Positions 43,588 to 53,585 of a stretch of 64,000 nucleotides of DNA are shown here, in pieces. The stretch is taken from positions 62,001-126,000 of the forward strand of contig JANQQI010000049.1 of the NCBI GenBank assembly GCA_028285085.1, written 5' to 3'. Position numbers and translations under genes: made by a program. This stretch comes from Saprospiraceae bacterium (GTDB lineage: Bacteria > Bacteroidota > Bacteroidia > Chitinophagales > Saprospiraceae). Position 1 is the first letter of the stretch. The number at the start of each line of letters is the position of its first letter. Under the pieces are notes generated by a model, which searched no databases, was not told the DNA's origin, and worked only from the letters and a program-made list of their open reading frames with translations.

Positions 43588-45021
43588 ATGTCCAGAAGAA
43601 CTGAAATTGCTACCGTACTCCAATCACCAGAGGTGGGGACCAAGGTCACCGTCATGGGGTGGGTGCGTGCTTTCCGCTCCCGACGATTTATCGCCCTCAA
43701 CGATGGTTCAACGATCAATAATTTGCAAGTTGTTGTTGATTTTGAAAATTTCTCGGAGGACCTGATTAAGCAAGTCAGTTTCCATGCCTGTATTAAAGTG
43801 ATAGGACAATTGGTGGAATCCCAAGGTAGCGGTCAATCGGTAGAGTTACAAGCCGAAGAGATCGAGATTCTGGGGGCTTCTGATCCAGAGGCCTATCCGT
43901 TGCAGCCCAAGCGCCAAACGATGGAATTCCTCCGTGAGAAGGCGCACTTTCGCATGCGTACGAATACCTTTAGTGCCGTTTTCCGCATCCGTCACGCTAT
44001 TGCTTTTGCCATTCACAAGTACTACAACGATCATGGCTACTACTATATGCATAGCCCGATCGTTACCGGTAGCGATGCGGAAGGCGCCGGCGAAATGTTC
44101 CGCGTCACAACACTCGATCCGGCCAAACCGGCTCTTGACGAAAATGGCGAAGTGGACTGGAGCGCCGATTTTTTTGGCAAAGCCACTAACTTGACCGTAT
44201 CGGGGCAACTGCAAGCCGAGATCGGCGCCTTAGCGCTTGGTAAAGTATATACCTTCGGCCCTACATTTCGGGCGGAGAACTCAAATACTTCCCGCCACCT
44301 CGCTGAGTTTTGGATGATCGAGCCGGAAGTTGCCTTTTATGATATCCACGACAACATGGATCTTGCCGAGGATTTTTCTAAATACTTGATCAACTATGTT
44401 TTAGAAAACTATCCCGACGATCTGGCGATTCTGGATAAGCGTATTCAGGATTTAGAGAAGCAAATGAAAAAAGAAGATCGCCGTCCGATGGGATTGATCG
44501 ATACTTTACGCTTCGTGGTTGATAACGATTTTGAACGGATCACTTACACCGAAGCGATTAACATTTTGCGGAGTTCTAAGCCTTTCAAGAAAGGACGTTT
44601 TGAATTCGAACCCAGCTGGGGGAGCGACCTCCAAGCGGAGCATGAGCGTTGGTTGGTGGAAAAGAAATTTCAGAAGCCCGTTATCGTTCGTGATTATCCC
44701 AAAGACATCAAAGCCTTTTATATGCGGATGAATGATGACGATAAGACGGTAGCGGCGATGGATGTGCTCTTCCCCGGCATTGGCGAAGTCATTGGTGGAT
44801 CACAGCGGGAAGAACGACTTGATATTCTCGAGTCGCGAATCAAAGAAATGGACATTCACGCCGAGGAATTGTGGTGGTATCTTGACCTGCGCAAGTTCGG
44901 TGGTTGTCCACACGCCGGCTTTGGATTAGGTTTCGAGCGAATCGTTCAGTTCATCACTGGCATGGATAACATCCGAGACGTTATTCCTTTCCCACGTACA
45001 CCGGGCAAGGCCGAATTTTAA
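43588..45021 (+). CDS. asnS: Asparaginyl-tRNA synthetase
   Basis: A class IIb enzyme that charges tRNA-Asn. Its 477 residues have an N-terminal OB-fold anticodon domain ([20 protein letters not shown]) and the class II catalytic core: motif 2 [19 protein letters not shown] and motif 3 [16 protein letters not shown]. The length fits, and residue context (AEFWMIEPE) is AsnRS-like rather than AspRS-like. It has its own promoter and a strong terminator. Confidence 0.96.
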   Translation: MSRRTEIATVLQSPEVGTKVTVMGWVRAFRSRRFIALNDGSTINNLQVVVDFENFSEDLIKQVSFHACIKVIGQLVESQGSGQSVELQAEEIEILGASDPEAYPLQPKRQTMEFLREKAHFRMRTNTFSAVFRIRHAIAFAIHKYYNDHGYYYMHSPIVTGSDAEGAGEMFRVTTLDPAKPALDENGEVDWSADFFGKATNLTVSGQLQAEIGALALGKVYTFGPTFRAENSNTSRHLAEFWMIEPEVAFYDIHDNMDLAEDFSKYLINYVLENYPDDLAILDKRIQDLEKQMKKEDRRPMGLIDTLRFVVDNDFERITYTEAINILRSSKPFKKGRFEFEPSWGSDLQAEHERWLVEKKFQKPVIVRDYPKDIKAFYMRMNDDDKTVAAMDVLFPGIGEVIGGSQREERLDILESRIKEMDIHAEELWWYLDLRKFGGCPHAGFGLGFERIVQFITGMDNIRDVIPFPRTPGKAEF

Positions 45022-45028
45022 CCTTCCA

Positions 45029-45068
45029 GAAGGTGGATCATGAAGTCTGATGATCCACCTTCTTCTTT
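45029..45068 (+). terminator. Terminator of asnS
   Basis: A 13-bp perfect stem (GAAGGTGGATCAT at 45029-45041, complement at 45050-45062), an 8-nt loop, then TTCTTT. Confidence 0.88.
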
Positions 45069-45140
45069 CACCCTAAAACCTATCTCGTACTTCGGATGTT
45101 CAACAGAGGACATTAAACACGAAATTCACATTTTAACTCT

Positions 45141-45812
45141 ATGCTGGAAGTACAACACCTGACGAAAACATACCAAAGTGGTAATCGCCAACTCACCGTT
45201 CTTGATAATGTCAGTTTCGCGATTGAAGCGGGGGAAACCTTTTCTATCGTCGGGCCTTCTGGTAGTGGCAAAACCACTTTGCTAGGGCTTTGTGCTGGTC
45301 TGGATCGGGCGAGCAGTGGCTCGGTCATCCTCAATGGCATCCGTCTGGATGAGCTCAATGAGGACGAGCGCGCGGCAGTCCGCAACCAATACGTTGGTTT
45401 TATCTTTCAGAATTTTCAACTCCTCCCTACTCTAACCGCACTGGAAAATGTTATGGTGCCACTTGAGCTACGCGGCGAACGTAATGTCAGTAAAATAGCG
45501 ATGGAATTACTGGATCGTGTTGGGCTGGCCGCACGCCACCATCACTACCCTAGCCAATTGAGCGGTGGCGAGCAGCAGCGGATTTCTCTAGCTCGTGCTT
45601 TTTCAAACCGCCCGCGCATTCTCTTCGCCGATGAGCCTACCGGTAATTTGGATGAAGAGACCAGCCAAAAGGTCGAAAGCTTAATCTTCGACCTTAATAA
45701 AGAAGCAGGAACGACCCTCGTTCTGGTCACCCACGATCTGGAGCTGGCCCGCCGTACCAATCGCATTATCCAATTGAAAGGCGGAAAACTGGTCAGCGAA
45801 TCCTACGCCTAG
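45141..45812 (+). CDS. ABC transporter ATP-binding protein (LolD/YbbA-like)
   Basis: A 223-residue ATPase of the MacB/LolD/YbbA class that powers lipoprotein release or related periplasm-side work. It contains the P-loop GPSGSGKTT, Q-loop FIFQNFQLLP, signature LSGGEQQR, Walker B ILFADEPTGNLDE and a switch His (VTHD). No permease gene is adjacent, so it is an orphan here. The YbbA-type (DUF214 permease partner) assignment is by similarity only. It is convergent with a T9SS gene. Confidence 0.88.
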   Translation: MLEVQHLTKTYQSGNRQLTVLDNVSFAIEAGETFSIVGPSGSGKTTLLGLCAGLDRASSGSVILNGIRLDELNEDERAAVRNQYVGFIFQNFQLLPTLTALENVMVPLELRGERNVSKIAMELLDRVGLAARHHHYPSQLSGGEQQRISLARAFSNRPRILFADEPTGNLDEETSQKVESLIFDLNKEAGTTLVLVTHDLELARRTNRIIQLKGGKLVSESYA

Positions 45813-45834
45813 TCTTCTACTGCTTTTCAAAGAG

Positions 45835-45868
45835 GAAGCCGGATCACCTGCTTGGATGACCCGGCTTC
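45835..45868. terminator. Hairpin between convergent genes
   Basis: GAAGCCGG (45835-45842) and CCGGCTTC (45861-45868) form an 8-bp stem with further pairing inside (TCA/TGA). It is downstream of the ABC ATPase, with no clear U-tract. Confidence 0.5.
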
Positions 45869-45942
45869 GCCAGAATTATAATCTCATGAATTTTTCCGCT
45901 AATGATATGAAGTTAGCGGGCTGTTATATGCTTTGCTAAAAT

Positions 45943-48867
45943 CTAGTCTACGATTATTTTGCCAGTTCCCCAGATCACATGTTCCGCTTCGAACTTGTAA
46001 ATGTACATCCCAGAGCTTAGCCCATCGCGATGCAATTGGAAATATTGGCTATTCACCGCCTCTCTGCGAATCAATCGGCCTGACAAATCAAAAATGTTGA
46101 AATAGAGGTTTTCAACAGGGAGCCCCTCTATTTCAAAGGTTGTGAGATCGGTGAATGGGTTTGGATAAACCCGAATGTCAAGACCCGGAAGAAAAACTTC
46201 CTGATCACTGACGATTATAAATTCAGACCAGTCCATACCTGCGACCTTGTGGCACACATTTCCGGTATTTTCTGGTTCGTCGTAATCAAAATAGACAGCG
46301 GCAACATTCTTAATCACACTTCCAATGGAATTATCAGGTCTTTGGGAGATCCGGTATTTGATAAACCCATGAGATTGCGATTCGTCAGCGCTACTGTCCA
46401 CTAACATTATGTTATTAAAGGTGAACTTTAGAATACCTTCGCCGTAGACTTCGAACTCGAAGTCGTGGCTACTCGCTCCCAGACGCACCGTTTGTGGGTC
46501 GAGGAAAGGAGATAAGGTATCGCGGATCACCACCCTGATTGCCGTATCGATTCCAGTGTTTTGGAACTTAATATGATATTTCAAATCGGTGTCGGCTGCG
46601 ATTTCTGCTTCATCGCCATAGCCTTTGGGATAGCCCCTCTTTAATTGAGTCGGGTTAGAATCGATAAGGATGCTTTCTTGAAAATCGGTTGAGAGAAAAT
46701 GATCGTAATCATCTTCCGGTAATTGCGTATGAATGCCGGTTGTATACGGTCCACCACCCACTTCGCAGCCTTCAACAGCTACAGTAGGGCGGCTATCTCC
46801 GGGATGGCCTTCGACTTGCTCAGCCACCAAACGATACGTGCTACCGTTGGCCGGGAATGATACCCGAGTGATCTCACCGCTTTCGAGTACGGGACCATCA
46901 GGTTCTTGCAAGCCCATCAAAATATCTTCTACTACGATGTAGTTAACGCCCTCTAACATGCTCTGGATACCCACATTCTGTAACTCAAAGTGTACAGAAT
47001 CACCATCACAATACCCATTTACAGCTACACTAGCGCCACTCCAAGCGGGATCATCAGGCAAGCAAATATCATCGGGGGTGATGCGTGCTTTGAGGCCGTG
47101 TACGGCACCCTGTGGCGCATCACAATCGGTGTTGAATCGAATCGTAAAATCTTCGCATTGGCCCACGGCCAAGTCTGTAACACTGAAAGTGTATAAACTA
47201 TCGTTGAGCTCTACCAAACTGGCACCAACGACACTGAGGTATTCCAAATTGGCGGCTACCACTACTTCTACCTCCACTCCAGTGGCCAGCGTCGTCCCGT
47301 GGTTGCAAAAGTCAACTTGGTATTCGGCTTCGGCACAAGCTTCAATGAAAGTAGCTGAAACATCTACCTCCAGATCGGTACAGTCAATATCCGGCCAGAT
47401 AGCGAAGTTGCGCACCAAAGTATCGTAAGAAGCCGGAAAGTCCACGAGATAGCTCTCTACGCAAGATTGCCAATAATCATTGGCCCGTGCGACCGTCACC
47501 TCGTATTGTCCTGGCTCTACTCGGATGCTATAGTTACCGGCGGCATCCGTTGCGCCGTAAAAGGTTTTTTCATTGCCTTTGGCCACTACCACCCAATCGT
47601 GGATGCCTTCTTCATCGCCATCCAGCTGGCAATCGTTGACCAAATCGTAGAATACTTCTCCGGTGATATAGTTGGTCAGAACGACACCTTCCGCGTCCGT
47701 TTTGATCAACATTAAGTCCGGAGACGCCAATAAATCCGTAGCGGAATTACCTGCGACCAAGAAGCCGCCATCTTTGCGGGTAATGATTGAGCTTCCGAAA
47801 TCAGCAAACTCTCGACCGTACTGTACATCCCAAATGATATCGCCATCCGTATCAATCTTGACCAATGTAGCTTGGATATCCAAAGCAGACACTTCAATGG
47901 TTCCAGTGAGTACGTAGTTGCCGTCAGCTGCTTCGGTGATGCCGAAGGCCACTTCGGGTAACGCCCCACCAAAGCTTTCAAGCAGCGTCACTTGCGCTGA
48001 GGTGCCTTGGTCCGTTAAACGGACAACATAAAAGTCACTGTTCACGCTGTTGGTCCGACCGGCGATCAAATATTGACCATCTGACGTACGGATCATATCG
48101 TAGGCAATGTCATTTGAAGATCCACCGTAGTTTTCCGCCCAAGCGATTGATTGGTCTGTCCCATCTATTTTAACGACGTAGACATTACTATTTTCATTCT
48201 CTCCGGTAGCACCGGCAATTATAAAGTCACCATCCGGGGTTTCTAGTAAAACCCGACCTTCATCATTTTCTACACTTCCAAACCCAACTTCCCAATCGAG
48301 ATTACCATCTACATCGGTTTTAATGATGTAAACATCCCGATTATCCAAGATCGTACGAGAACCCGTAATTGCGTAACCACCATCAGCCGTAGCAATCACC
48401 GACAAGCCACGATCATCCTCCACAGTTCCGAAAGAAGTCTCCCACTCAAAATTACCGAGGGAATCTACTTTCGCCATGTATACATCCCGCTGGCCAAACA
48501 TACCACCACCGAGCGTTTCTCCAACGACTACAAATCCGCCATCGTGGGCTTCAGTGATGCCATATCCAAATTCAAATGCTAAAGCCGAACCAATCGTCTG
48601 CTCCCACAAAATGGTGCCATCTACATCGGTACGGAGTAAATATATATCGAAGCCACTGGCAGGTGCGGAGTTGGTATGACCAACTGTAATGAACCCTTCA
48701 TCACGGGTTTGCAGCACCTTATTGGCAACATCTTCGTTATTACCTCCATAGTAAAATTCCCATCCCTGGGCCTGGAGGGCCTGCGAAAAAAGAAAAAGCC
48801 CAATAGCTATCAGGAGGGGGAGTTCCCGATGGCTATTGGTACGCTTTTTTATATTCACAGATCTCAT
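45943..48867 (-). CDS. Large T9SS-exported protein (module 1)
   Basis: A 974-residue secreted protein. I start at the ATG at 48867, whose signal peptide ends ...QALQAQG; the frame extends 28 codons upstream. From about 30 to 410 there are ~50-residue beta-propeller-like repeats of the type DGGFVVVGET and D-x-Y-x-x-K-x-D-x-x-G-x-x-x-W-E. An SdrD/Cna-B-like domain (GEVFYDLVNDCQLDGDEEG) follows, then DUF11-like and DUF7619-like beta-sandwich domains, then a type A T9SS sorting domain (VYPNPFTDLTTFEI ... GKIIVD). It is exported across the outer membrane and anchored or released. It shares architecture with 50562-53417 and is divergent from the helical protein at 49077. Confidence 0.88.
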   Translation of the reverse strand: MRSVNIKKRTNSHRELPLLIAIGLFLFSQALQAQGWEFYYGGNNEDVANKVLQTRDEGFITVGHTNSAPASGFDIYLLRTDVDGTILWEQTIGSALAFEFGYGITEAHDGGFVVVGETLGGGMFGQRDVYMAKVDSLGNFEWETSFGTVEDDRGLSVIATADGGYAITGSRTILDNRDVYIIKTDVDGNLDWEVGFGSVENDEGRVLLETPDGDFIIAGATGENENSNVYVVKIDGTDQSIAWAENYGGSSNDIAYDMIRTSDGQYLIAGRTNSVNSDFYVVRLTDQGTSAQVTLLESFGGALPEVAFGITEAADGNYVLTGTIEVSALDIQATLVKIDTDGDIIWDVQYGREFADFGSSIITRKDGGFLVAGNSATDLLASPDLMLIKTDAEGVVLTNYITGEVFYDLVNDCQLDGDEEGIHDWVVVAKGNEKTFYGATDAAGNYSIRVEPGQYEVTVARANDYWQSCVESYLVDFPASYDTLVRNFAIWPDIDCTDLEVDVSATFIEACAEAEYQVDFCNHGTTLATGVEVEVVVAANLEYLSVVGASLVELNDSLYTFSVTDLAVGQCEDFTIRFNTDCDAPQGAVHGLKARITPDDICLPDDPAWSGASVAVNGYCDGDSVHFELQNVGIQSMLEGVNYIVVEDILMGLQEPDGPVLESGEITRVSFPANGSTYRLVAEQVEGHPGDSRPTVAVEGCEVGGGPYTTGIHTQLPEDDYDHFLSTDFQESILIDSNPTQLKRGYPKGYGDEAEIAADTDLKYHIKFQNTGIDTAIRVVIRDTLSPFLDPQTVRLGASSHDFEFEVYGEGILKFTFNNIMLVDSSADESQSHGFIKYRISQRPDNSIGSVIKNVAAVYFDYDEPENTGNVCHKVAGMDWSEFIIVSDQEVFLPGLDIRVYPNPFTDLTTFEIEGLPVENLYFNIFDLSGRLIRREAVNSQYFQLHRDGLSSGMYIYKFEAEHVIWGTGKIIVD

Positions 48868-49044
48868 GAAAATTCGATTGAAGTAATACATATTGATTAC
48901 GTTACAAAAATGGTGTAGTTTCTCTCTAAGAACAAAGACAAAAAAAGGCATTTGTTGAGCACTTTTTTACCTATTTTAAAATAATACTTTTTAAAAAACA
49001 CTAATTATCAACAACTTACAATTACAATAGTGGCTCGAATATTG

Positions 49045-49052
49045 TATTTTTG
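49045..49052 (+). promoter_or_regulatory. -7 element (TAnnTTTG) of the module 1 helical protein
   Basis: TATTTTTG matches the consensus exactly. It overlaps a TTG at 49050 that could be read as a longer start, so the real start is the downstream ATG at 49077. Confidence 0.65.
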
Positions 49053-49076
49053 TTGAAAACATTGTCGTTTTTCGAT

Positions 49077-50489
49077 ATGAAAAAAAGTCTACTAGTTCGC
49101 ATTTTAAGGACTTGTTCTAAAAAAGAAGTGCGCGATTTGCGCAAATGGCTGCATTCTCCGGCGCATAATCAGCGCCAGGATGTGGTCGATTTGTACGAAT
49201 ATCTGGTACTTGATCAGCATTTACATAACGATGAGCAACTCGAAAAGGCTACTGTCTTTCAAGCGATATTCCCCAAAACATCCTATTCTGATGCCCGAAT
49301 GCGCCAAACCATCTATTTCACGACAAAATCTGTAGAAGCGTTTTTCATCTATCAGGAAGTTCAGCAAGATCAAGTTCATGCCCAAACCATGCTCAGTAGT
49401 GTATACCGAAAGCGCAAACTTGATAAGCCTTTTCAGAAGAATATCCGGGAAACCCAAAAGCTCCAGACGCAACAGGAATATCGCAATGGTCAGTATCTGC
49501 GAAATGAATATTTCATTCAACAAGAAGAATATTATTATCTCAGCGGGGTCAAGCGATTAGAATTGAACTTGCAGGAGATGTCAGATGCGCTGGACGTCAC
49601 CTATATCGCGGATAAACTCCGGCAAAGCTGTCTGATGCTAGCCCACCAGGCGGTATATAAAAAGCAGGCCTACCGGATTGGTATGCTAGATCACGTCCTC
49701 GAAGCAGTGAAAGGGGGAGAGTTCTTAGAACATCCGGCTATTGCCATTTACTACTACAGCTACATGGCACAAACGGAAAAGGAGGATGAATCCCATTTCC
49801 TAAATCTTAAACAAGAAATCACTCAGCACGGGCATTTGTTTCCCAAGTCAGAAATCCGCGACATCTACCTCCTGGCGATCAATTATTGTGTGGGGCGAAG
49901 CAACGCGGGCATGCCCCATTATCTGCGAGAACTCTTTGAGCTATATCGATTAGGGCTGGAGACTCAGGTACTGATGAACGAAGGCATCCTGTCTCGCTAC
50001 ACTTTCATTAACATCGTGACCAATGCCACCCGGCTGAAAGAATACGATTGGATTGCTTCTTTTATTGACACTTACAAGCCTTACCTGGAAGATAAGCATC
50101 GAGATAACTTTGTGAGCTACAGCCAGGGGCGCCTGCACTTTGAAAGAAAGGATTACGATCAGGCGCTGCGCTTGTTTGGGCAAGTCGAATACGATGACAT
50201 CCTGCTCAACCTCAACGCCAAGATGATGATGATCAAGATGTTCTACGAGCAGGATAATCACGATGTTTTAGAATCCTTTTTGGAAAGCACCCGGGCTTAT
50301 TTGGGGCGAAAGGATGTCGTGGGTTACCACAAGGCCAACTATCGCAACATCATCCGCCTTACCAAAAAGCTAGTCAAAATTAATCCCTACAGTCGAGCAC
50401 AAAAGCAAAAGCTTAAAGTAGAAATTGAAAAAACCAATCCGTTGATTGAGCGGAAGTGGCTGTTGGAGCAATTAGCCATCCTAGGGTAA
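49077..50489 (+). CDS. Large helical protein, subfamily B (module 1)
   Basis: A 470-residue soluble helical protein of unknown function. The start is set by the -7 element at 49045-49052 and by alignment of MKKSLLVRILRTCSKKE with the 53586 paralog. The SPAHNQR motif (near 30), central SRYTFINIVTNATRLKEYDW region and C-terminal LLEQLAIL ending match the paralogs at 5-1453 and 53586-54986. There is no signal peptide. It is divergently transcribed from the T9SS protein at 45943-48867 across about 209 bp, suggesting a functional pair. Confidence 0.78.
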   Translation: MKKSLLVRILRTCSKKEVRDLRKWLHSPAHNQRQDVVDLYEYLVLDQHLHNDEQLEKATVFQAIFPKTSYSDARMRQTIYFTTKSVEAFFIYQEVQQDQVHAQTMLSSVYRKRKLDKPFQKNIRETQKLQTQQEYRNGQYLRNEYFIQQEEYYYLSGVKRLELNLQEMSDALDVTYIADKLRQSCLMLAHQAVYKKQAYRIGMLDHVLEAVKGGEFLEHPAIAIYYYSYMAQTEKEDESHFLNLKQEITQHGHLFPKSEIRDIYLLAINYCVGRSNAGMPHYLRELFELYRLGLETQVLMNEGILSRYTFINIVTNATRLKEYDWIASFIDTYKPYLEDKHRDNFVSYSQGRLHFERKDYDQALRLFGQVEYDDILLNLNAKMMMIKMFYEQDNHDVLESFLESTRAYLGRKDVVGYHKANYRNIIRLTKKLVKINPYSRAQKQKLKVEIEKTNPLIERKWLLEQLAILG

Positions 50490-50490
50490 T

Positions 50491-50536
50491 AAAAAATCCG
50501 CTGAAGGAATTGCACAAGGCAAAACACCAGCGGATT
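50491..50536 (-). terminator. Terminator of T9SS module 2
   Basis: AATCCGCTG (50495-50503) and CAGCGGATT (50528-50536) form a 9-bp stem with a 24-nt loop. On the minus strand the stem runs into TTTTTT. It also sits after the convergent 50489 stop. Confidence 0.7.
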
Positions 50537-50561
50537 ATCTCTTGCTTAATCAGGAAATAGT

Positions 50562-53417
50562 CTATTGAATAACAATTTTTCCAACACCTATCAACTGCCC
50601 TTCAGCTTCCAGGCGATAGGTGTATACACCGGCAGCTAGTCCTTTACGTTGCAACGTAATCGTTGATTGATCATGTCTTTCCAAGCGTAGCTGACGACCA
50701 GCAAGATCATATATATAAAGCGTATACATTGTCGTTTCGTAGCCTTCAACCTCTAATGTTGCTGCCTCCACAAATGGATTTGGGAATACATTTACGTTTA
50801 CTCCGGGCACATATACTTCCTCACTACTGACCGTCACAAATTCATAAGCCACAGTATGTAAGGTTTGGTTGGTGAGAATGGGCGCGTTGAAATCAAAAAA
50901 GATATTCGCTTCGTTATTAATCACCGTGCCCTCCTCTAAGTCAGCCCGCTGGGATACACGGAATTTTACAAAACCAATCGACCCGGCTTCGTTGGTGCTT
51001 TCTGGTGGCAATTTGATTTGATCAAAAGTGAACACCAATTTTCCATCACCAACGATTTGAAAAGTATAGGGGAAGCTACTCGCACCGGGACGAACGGTTG
51101 TAGGATCAAGTTCTGCAACCAGCTGATCTTCCACAATGACGACAAAAGCCGTATCGTTGCCAAGGTTTTGAAAGCGGATGATGTACTCAATATCTTGATT
51201 TGCGGCAATGAAATGCTCTACATCATAACCGCTGGGGTAACCGCGCTTATCATTGGGATCATAAGGTGCAGTGCTTTCCTGACAATCAATTGAAATAAAC
51301 GGATCTGCATCATTCTCTGGCAACTGTGTGTAATAACCAATACTAAAATCACCATCGCCATCTGCATCACACCCTTCAATCACGATAGCGGGCATACTAT
51401 TGCCAGGGTGCCCGTTGGCTTGTTGTGCTTCAAGTCGGTAGGTACTCCCATTCGCAGGAAACCCAACATCTTCCGTCTGGCCAGAAGCTAATAGAAATAG
51501 CCCGGAATCAAACATAATGTTGTCTTCAATTACAATGTATTCTCGTGGCGCTCCTTCCATGTCCTCTCCGACATTAATGATCTCAAAGATGACTTCCGTT
51601 CCAGTACAATTGGCAGTGAGCTCAATACTCGAACCATCCCAGCCCGAAGTATCCGGCAAGCAAAGAGAATCCGGGAAAATATGTGCCTCCATGCAGAAGG
51701 TTTGCCCGATGACGATAGCATCACAGGATTCCGCCAGTGTCACATCAATTGTAAAGTCGCCACAAACTCCAACGGGTACGGTTCCCAAATCAAAGGTATA
51801 AACGTTACCGACAATAGACGTCGGAGTGATAGATGCCCCCAAATAAGTATACAGCGGATCAATGGTGACTTCCACATAGACATCAGTCGCATCCTGGGTA
51901 CCATAATTACAATAATGCACATAATAATAAGCGTCCATACAATGGCGGACCACCGGAGTTGAAATATCTACATACATACCCGGACAATCCGTCAGGGATT
52001 GCGTTGGGAAATCACTGACAACTGTATCTCCTAAAGCCACCGAAAAGGAATAAGGATTGATACAGGCTTGCCAATACGGAAGAGGATAGATCAGTTCTAA
52101 ATCATAATCTCCCGTGTCCACTTCCATTAGATAATCACCATTGGCATCCGTCACGGCGTAGAAATCATCCTCTCCATCGGCATAAACAATCCAGCCGGCC
52201 AAGCCCATTTCGCCAGCATCCGGTAGACAATCTGTATTTAGATCATGATAGACATTGCCTTTGAGTTGGTTAGCGAAGATATCACCGTTCGCATCAGTGC
52301 GCCATAAAACGTAGGTCATATCAGTGGTATCCCCGATCGCTGAGGCGGAATTACTAAACAGATAGCCTCCTGTCTCCGTCGGCACCATATTGATGACATA
52401 TTGCTGCCAATAAAGATCAGGCATATTGTACGCTACCGTCTGTAGTATGTCTCCAGTATTTGTAACTTGGTAATATCGGACATAAAGTCCATCTTCAAAA
52501 GTAGATCCTACAAAGGAATAAGAGCCGTCATTATTGTCGATTAGTTCCGCTGGAAAATCCTGAATATCCGGGAAGTTATTATTCGACAAAAGATTGCCTT
52601 GTTGGTCCGTTTCGAATAAAATCACACCACCCTGAGCGTTATCACCCAAAAATACAAGTCGACCATCTGCCAATTGTTTATGATTGCGAACTACCCCATT
52701 AATGGAAGTATAATATTGTTCCCATAATAATTCTCCCTGAGTCGTTATCGCTTTAAAAAAAGGATGGTGATTTCCGGTAGAAAATTGTCGGCCAATCAAC
52801 AGAAGGTTCCCATCATTCATTCTGAGAACTCCGGTAACATACATATTGCCCAGATTAATATTATTGGTTATATCCATGCCATTTATAGTGTTCCCATTGC
52901 TATCGATTTCCTTCAGAAAAACGGTACTTCCACCCCCCCCTGCACCATATTCAACCTTGTATACCCCCCCCATCTCATTTACAGCAACATAATCAAATAC
53001 TAAAGAGGTTGTTGATTCGTTTTCCCAGACGATATTACCGTCCTCATCAAATTTTTGAACGGTTCCTACATGGTCCATCAAATAATACCCATCAGATAAG
53101 TTACCTGCCTCGTAAATTGTGGTCTCGGATTCAGCATATTCAATCCAGAGCACGTCACCCGATCCATTTATCTTCATAATATAATTTGCGATCTCTCCGG
53201 TACTTATTAATTCTGCACTTCCTACACCAAAGTAATTACCGTTGGCTGCAGTTATCAGCTCCATGGGGGCTCCGATAGGTCTTAAGTTATCGCCCAGATC
53301 ATAGAGTCGATTCCACCCCTGGGCATTCGTCAAAGCAGGTAAGAGCAAGGCTAATAAAACATATAAAACCCTATCTAACAACCCCTTACGCATTAATAAA
53401 ATAGTTTCGTTTTTCAT
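50562..53417 (-). CDS. Large T9SS-exported protein (module 2)
   Basis: A 951-residue secreted protein with the layout of the 45943-48867 product: signal peptide (MKNETILLMRKGLLDRVL, cleaved near NAQG), repeated propeller-like N-terminal units, an SdrD/Cna-B-like domain (GNVYHDLNTDCLPDAGEMG), DUF11/DUF7619-like beta-sandwiches (DVEHFIAANQDIEYIIRFQN) and a type A T9SS sorting domain (VFPNPFVEAATLEV ... GKIVIQ). The N-terminal repeats are less regular than in module 1. It is divergent from the helical protein at 53586. Confidence 0.88.
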   Translation of the reverse strand: MKNETILLMRKGLLDRVLYVLLALLLPALTNAQGWNRLYDLGDNLRPIGAPMELITAANGNYFGVGSAELISTGEIANYIMKINGSGDVLWIEYAESETTIYEAGNLSDGYYLMDHVGTVQKFDEDGNIVWENESTTSLVFDYVAVNEMGGVYKVEYGAGGGGSTVFLKEIDSNGNTINGMDITNNINLGNMYVTGVLRMNDGNLLLIGRQFSTGNHHPFFKAITTQGELLWEQYYTSINGVVRNHKQLADGRLVFLGDNAQGGVILFETDQQGNLLSNNNFPDIQDFPAELIDNNDGSYSFVGSTFEDGLYVRYYQVTNTGDILQTVAYNMPDLYWQQYVINMVPTETGGYLFSNSASAIGDTTDMTYVLWRTDANGDIFANQLKGNVYHDLNTDCLPDAGEMGLAGWIVYADGEDDFYAVTDANGDYLMEVDTGDYDLELIYPLPYWQACINPYSFSVALGDTVVSDFPTQSLTDCPGMYVDISTPVVRHCMDAYYYVHYCNYGTQDATDVYVEVTIDPLYTYLGASITPTSIVGNVYTFDLGTVPVGVCGDFTIDVTLAESCDAIVIGQTFCMEAHIFPDSLCLPDTSGWDGSSIELTANCTGTEVIFEIINVGEDMEGAPREYIVIEDNIMFDSGLFLLASGQTEDVGFPANGSTYRLEAQQANGHPGNSMPAIVIEGCDADGDGDFSIGYYTQLPENDADPFISIDCQESTAPYDPNDKRGYPSGYDVEHFIAANQDIEYIIRFQNLGNDTAFVVIVEDQLVAELDPTTVRPGASSFPYTFQIVGDGKLVFTFDQIKLPPESTNEAGSIGFVKFRVSQRADLEEGTVINNEANIFFDFNAPILTNQTLHTVAYEFVTVSSEEVYVPGVNVNVFPNPFVEAATLEVEGYETTMYTLYIYDLAGRQLRLERHDQSTITLQRKGLAAGVYTYRLEAEGQLIGVGKIVIQ

Positions 53418-53544
53418 ATTATTTGTACTTAAAAATGATCAAATGAAATATCAATTCAAGCGATGTACATCTGCCTACACTACAAAATTGACAAATGTAC
53501 AAGCCGAATAAAAGAACACTTTGCTTTAATTGTTGAAATTTCAT

Positions 53545-53576
53545 TTTGAAAAAACCATTATAAATCAGTACTTTAA
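53545..53576 (+). promoter_or_regulatory. Weak promoter of the module 2 helical protein
   Basis: TTTG (53545-53548), a 20-bp spacer and TACTTTAA (53569-53576; two mismatches to TAnnTTTG) precede the ATG at 53586. Confidence 0.35.
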
Positions 53577-53585
53577 ATTTAAAAA

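Noticed and set aside
46958..47428. 156-codon plus-strand ORF inside the T9SS gene
   Set aside because: Ser/Thr-rich translation of the complementary strand of a clear coding region.
49050..49076. TTG start adding nine residues to the module 1 helical protein
   Set aside because: The TTG overlaps the -7 promoter element, and the extra residues do not align with the paralogs.
50562..53417. Whether the two T9SS proteins are frameshifted parts of one gene
   Set aside because: Both have complete signal peptides and sorting domains and are separated by an intact gene.
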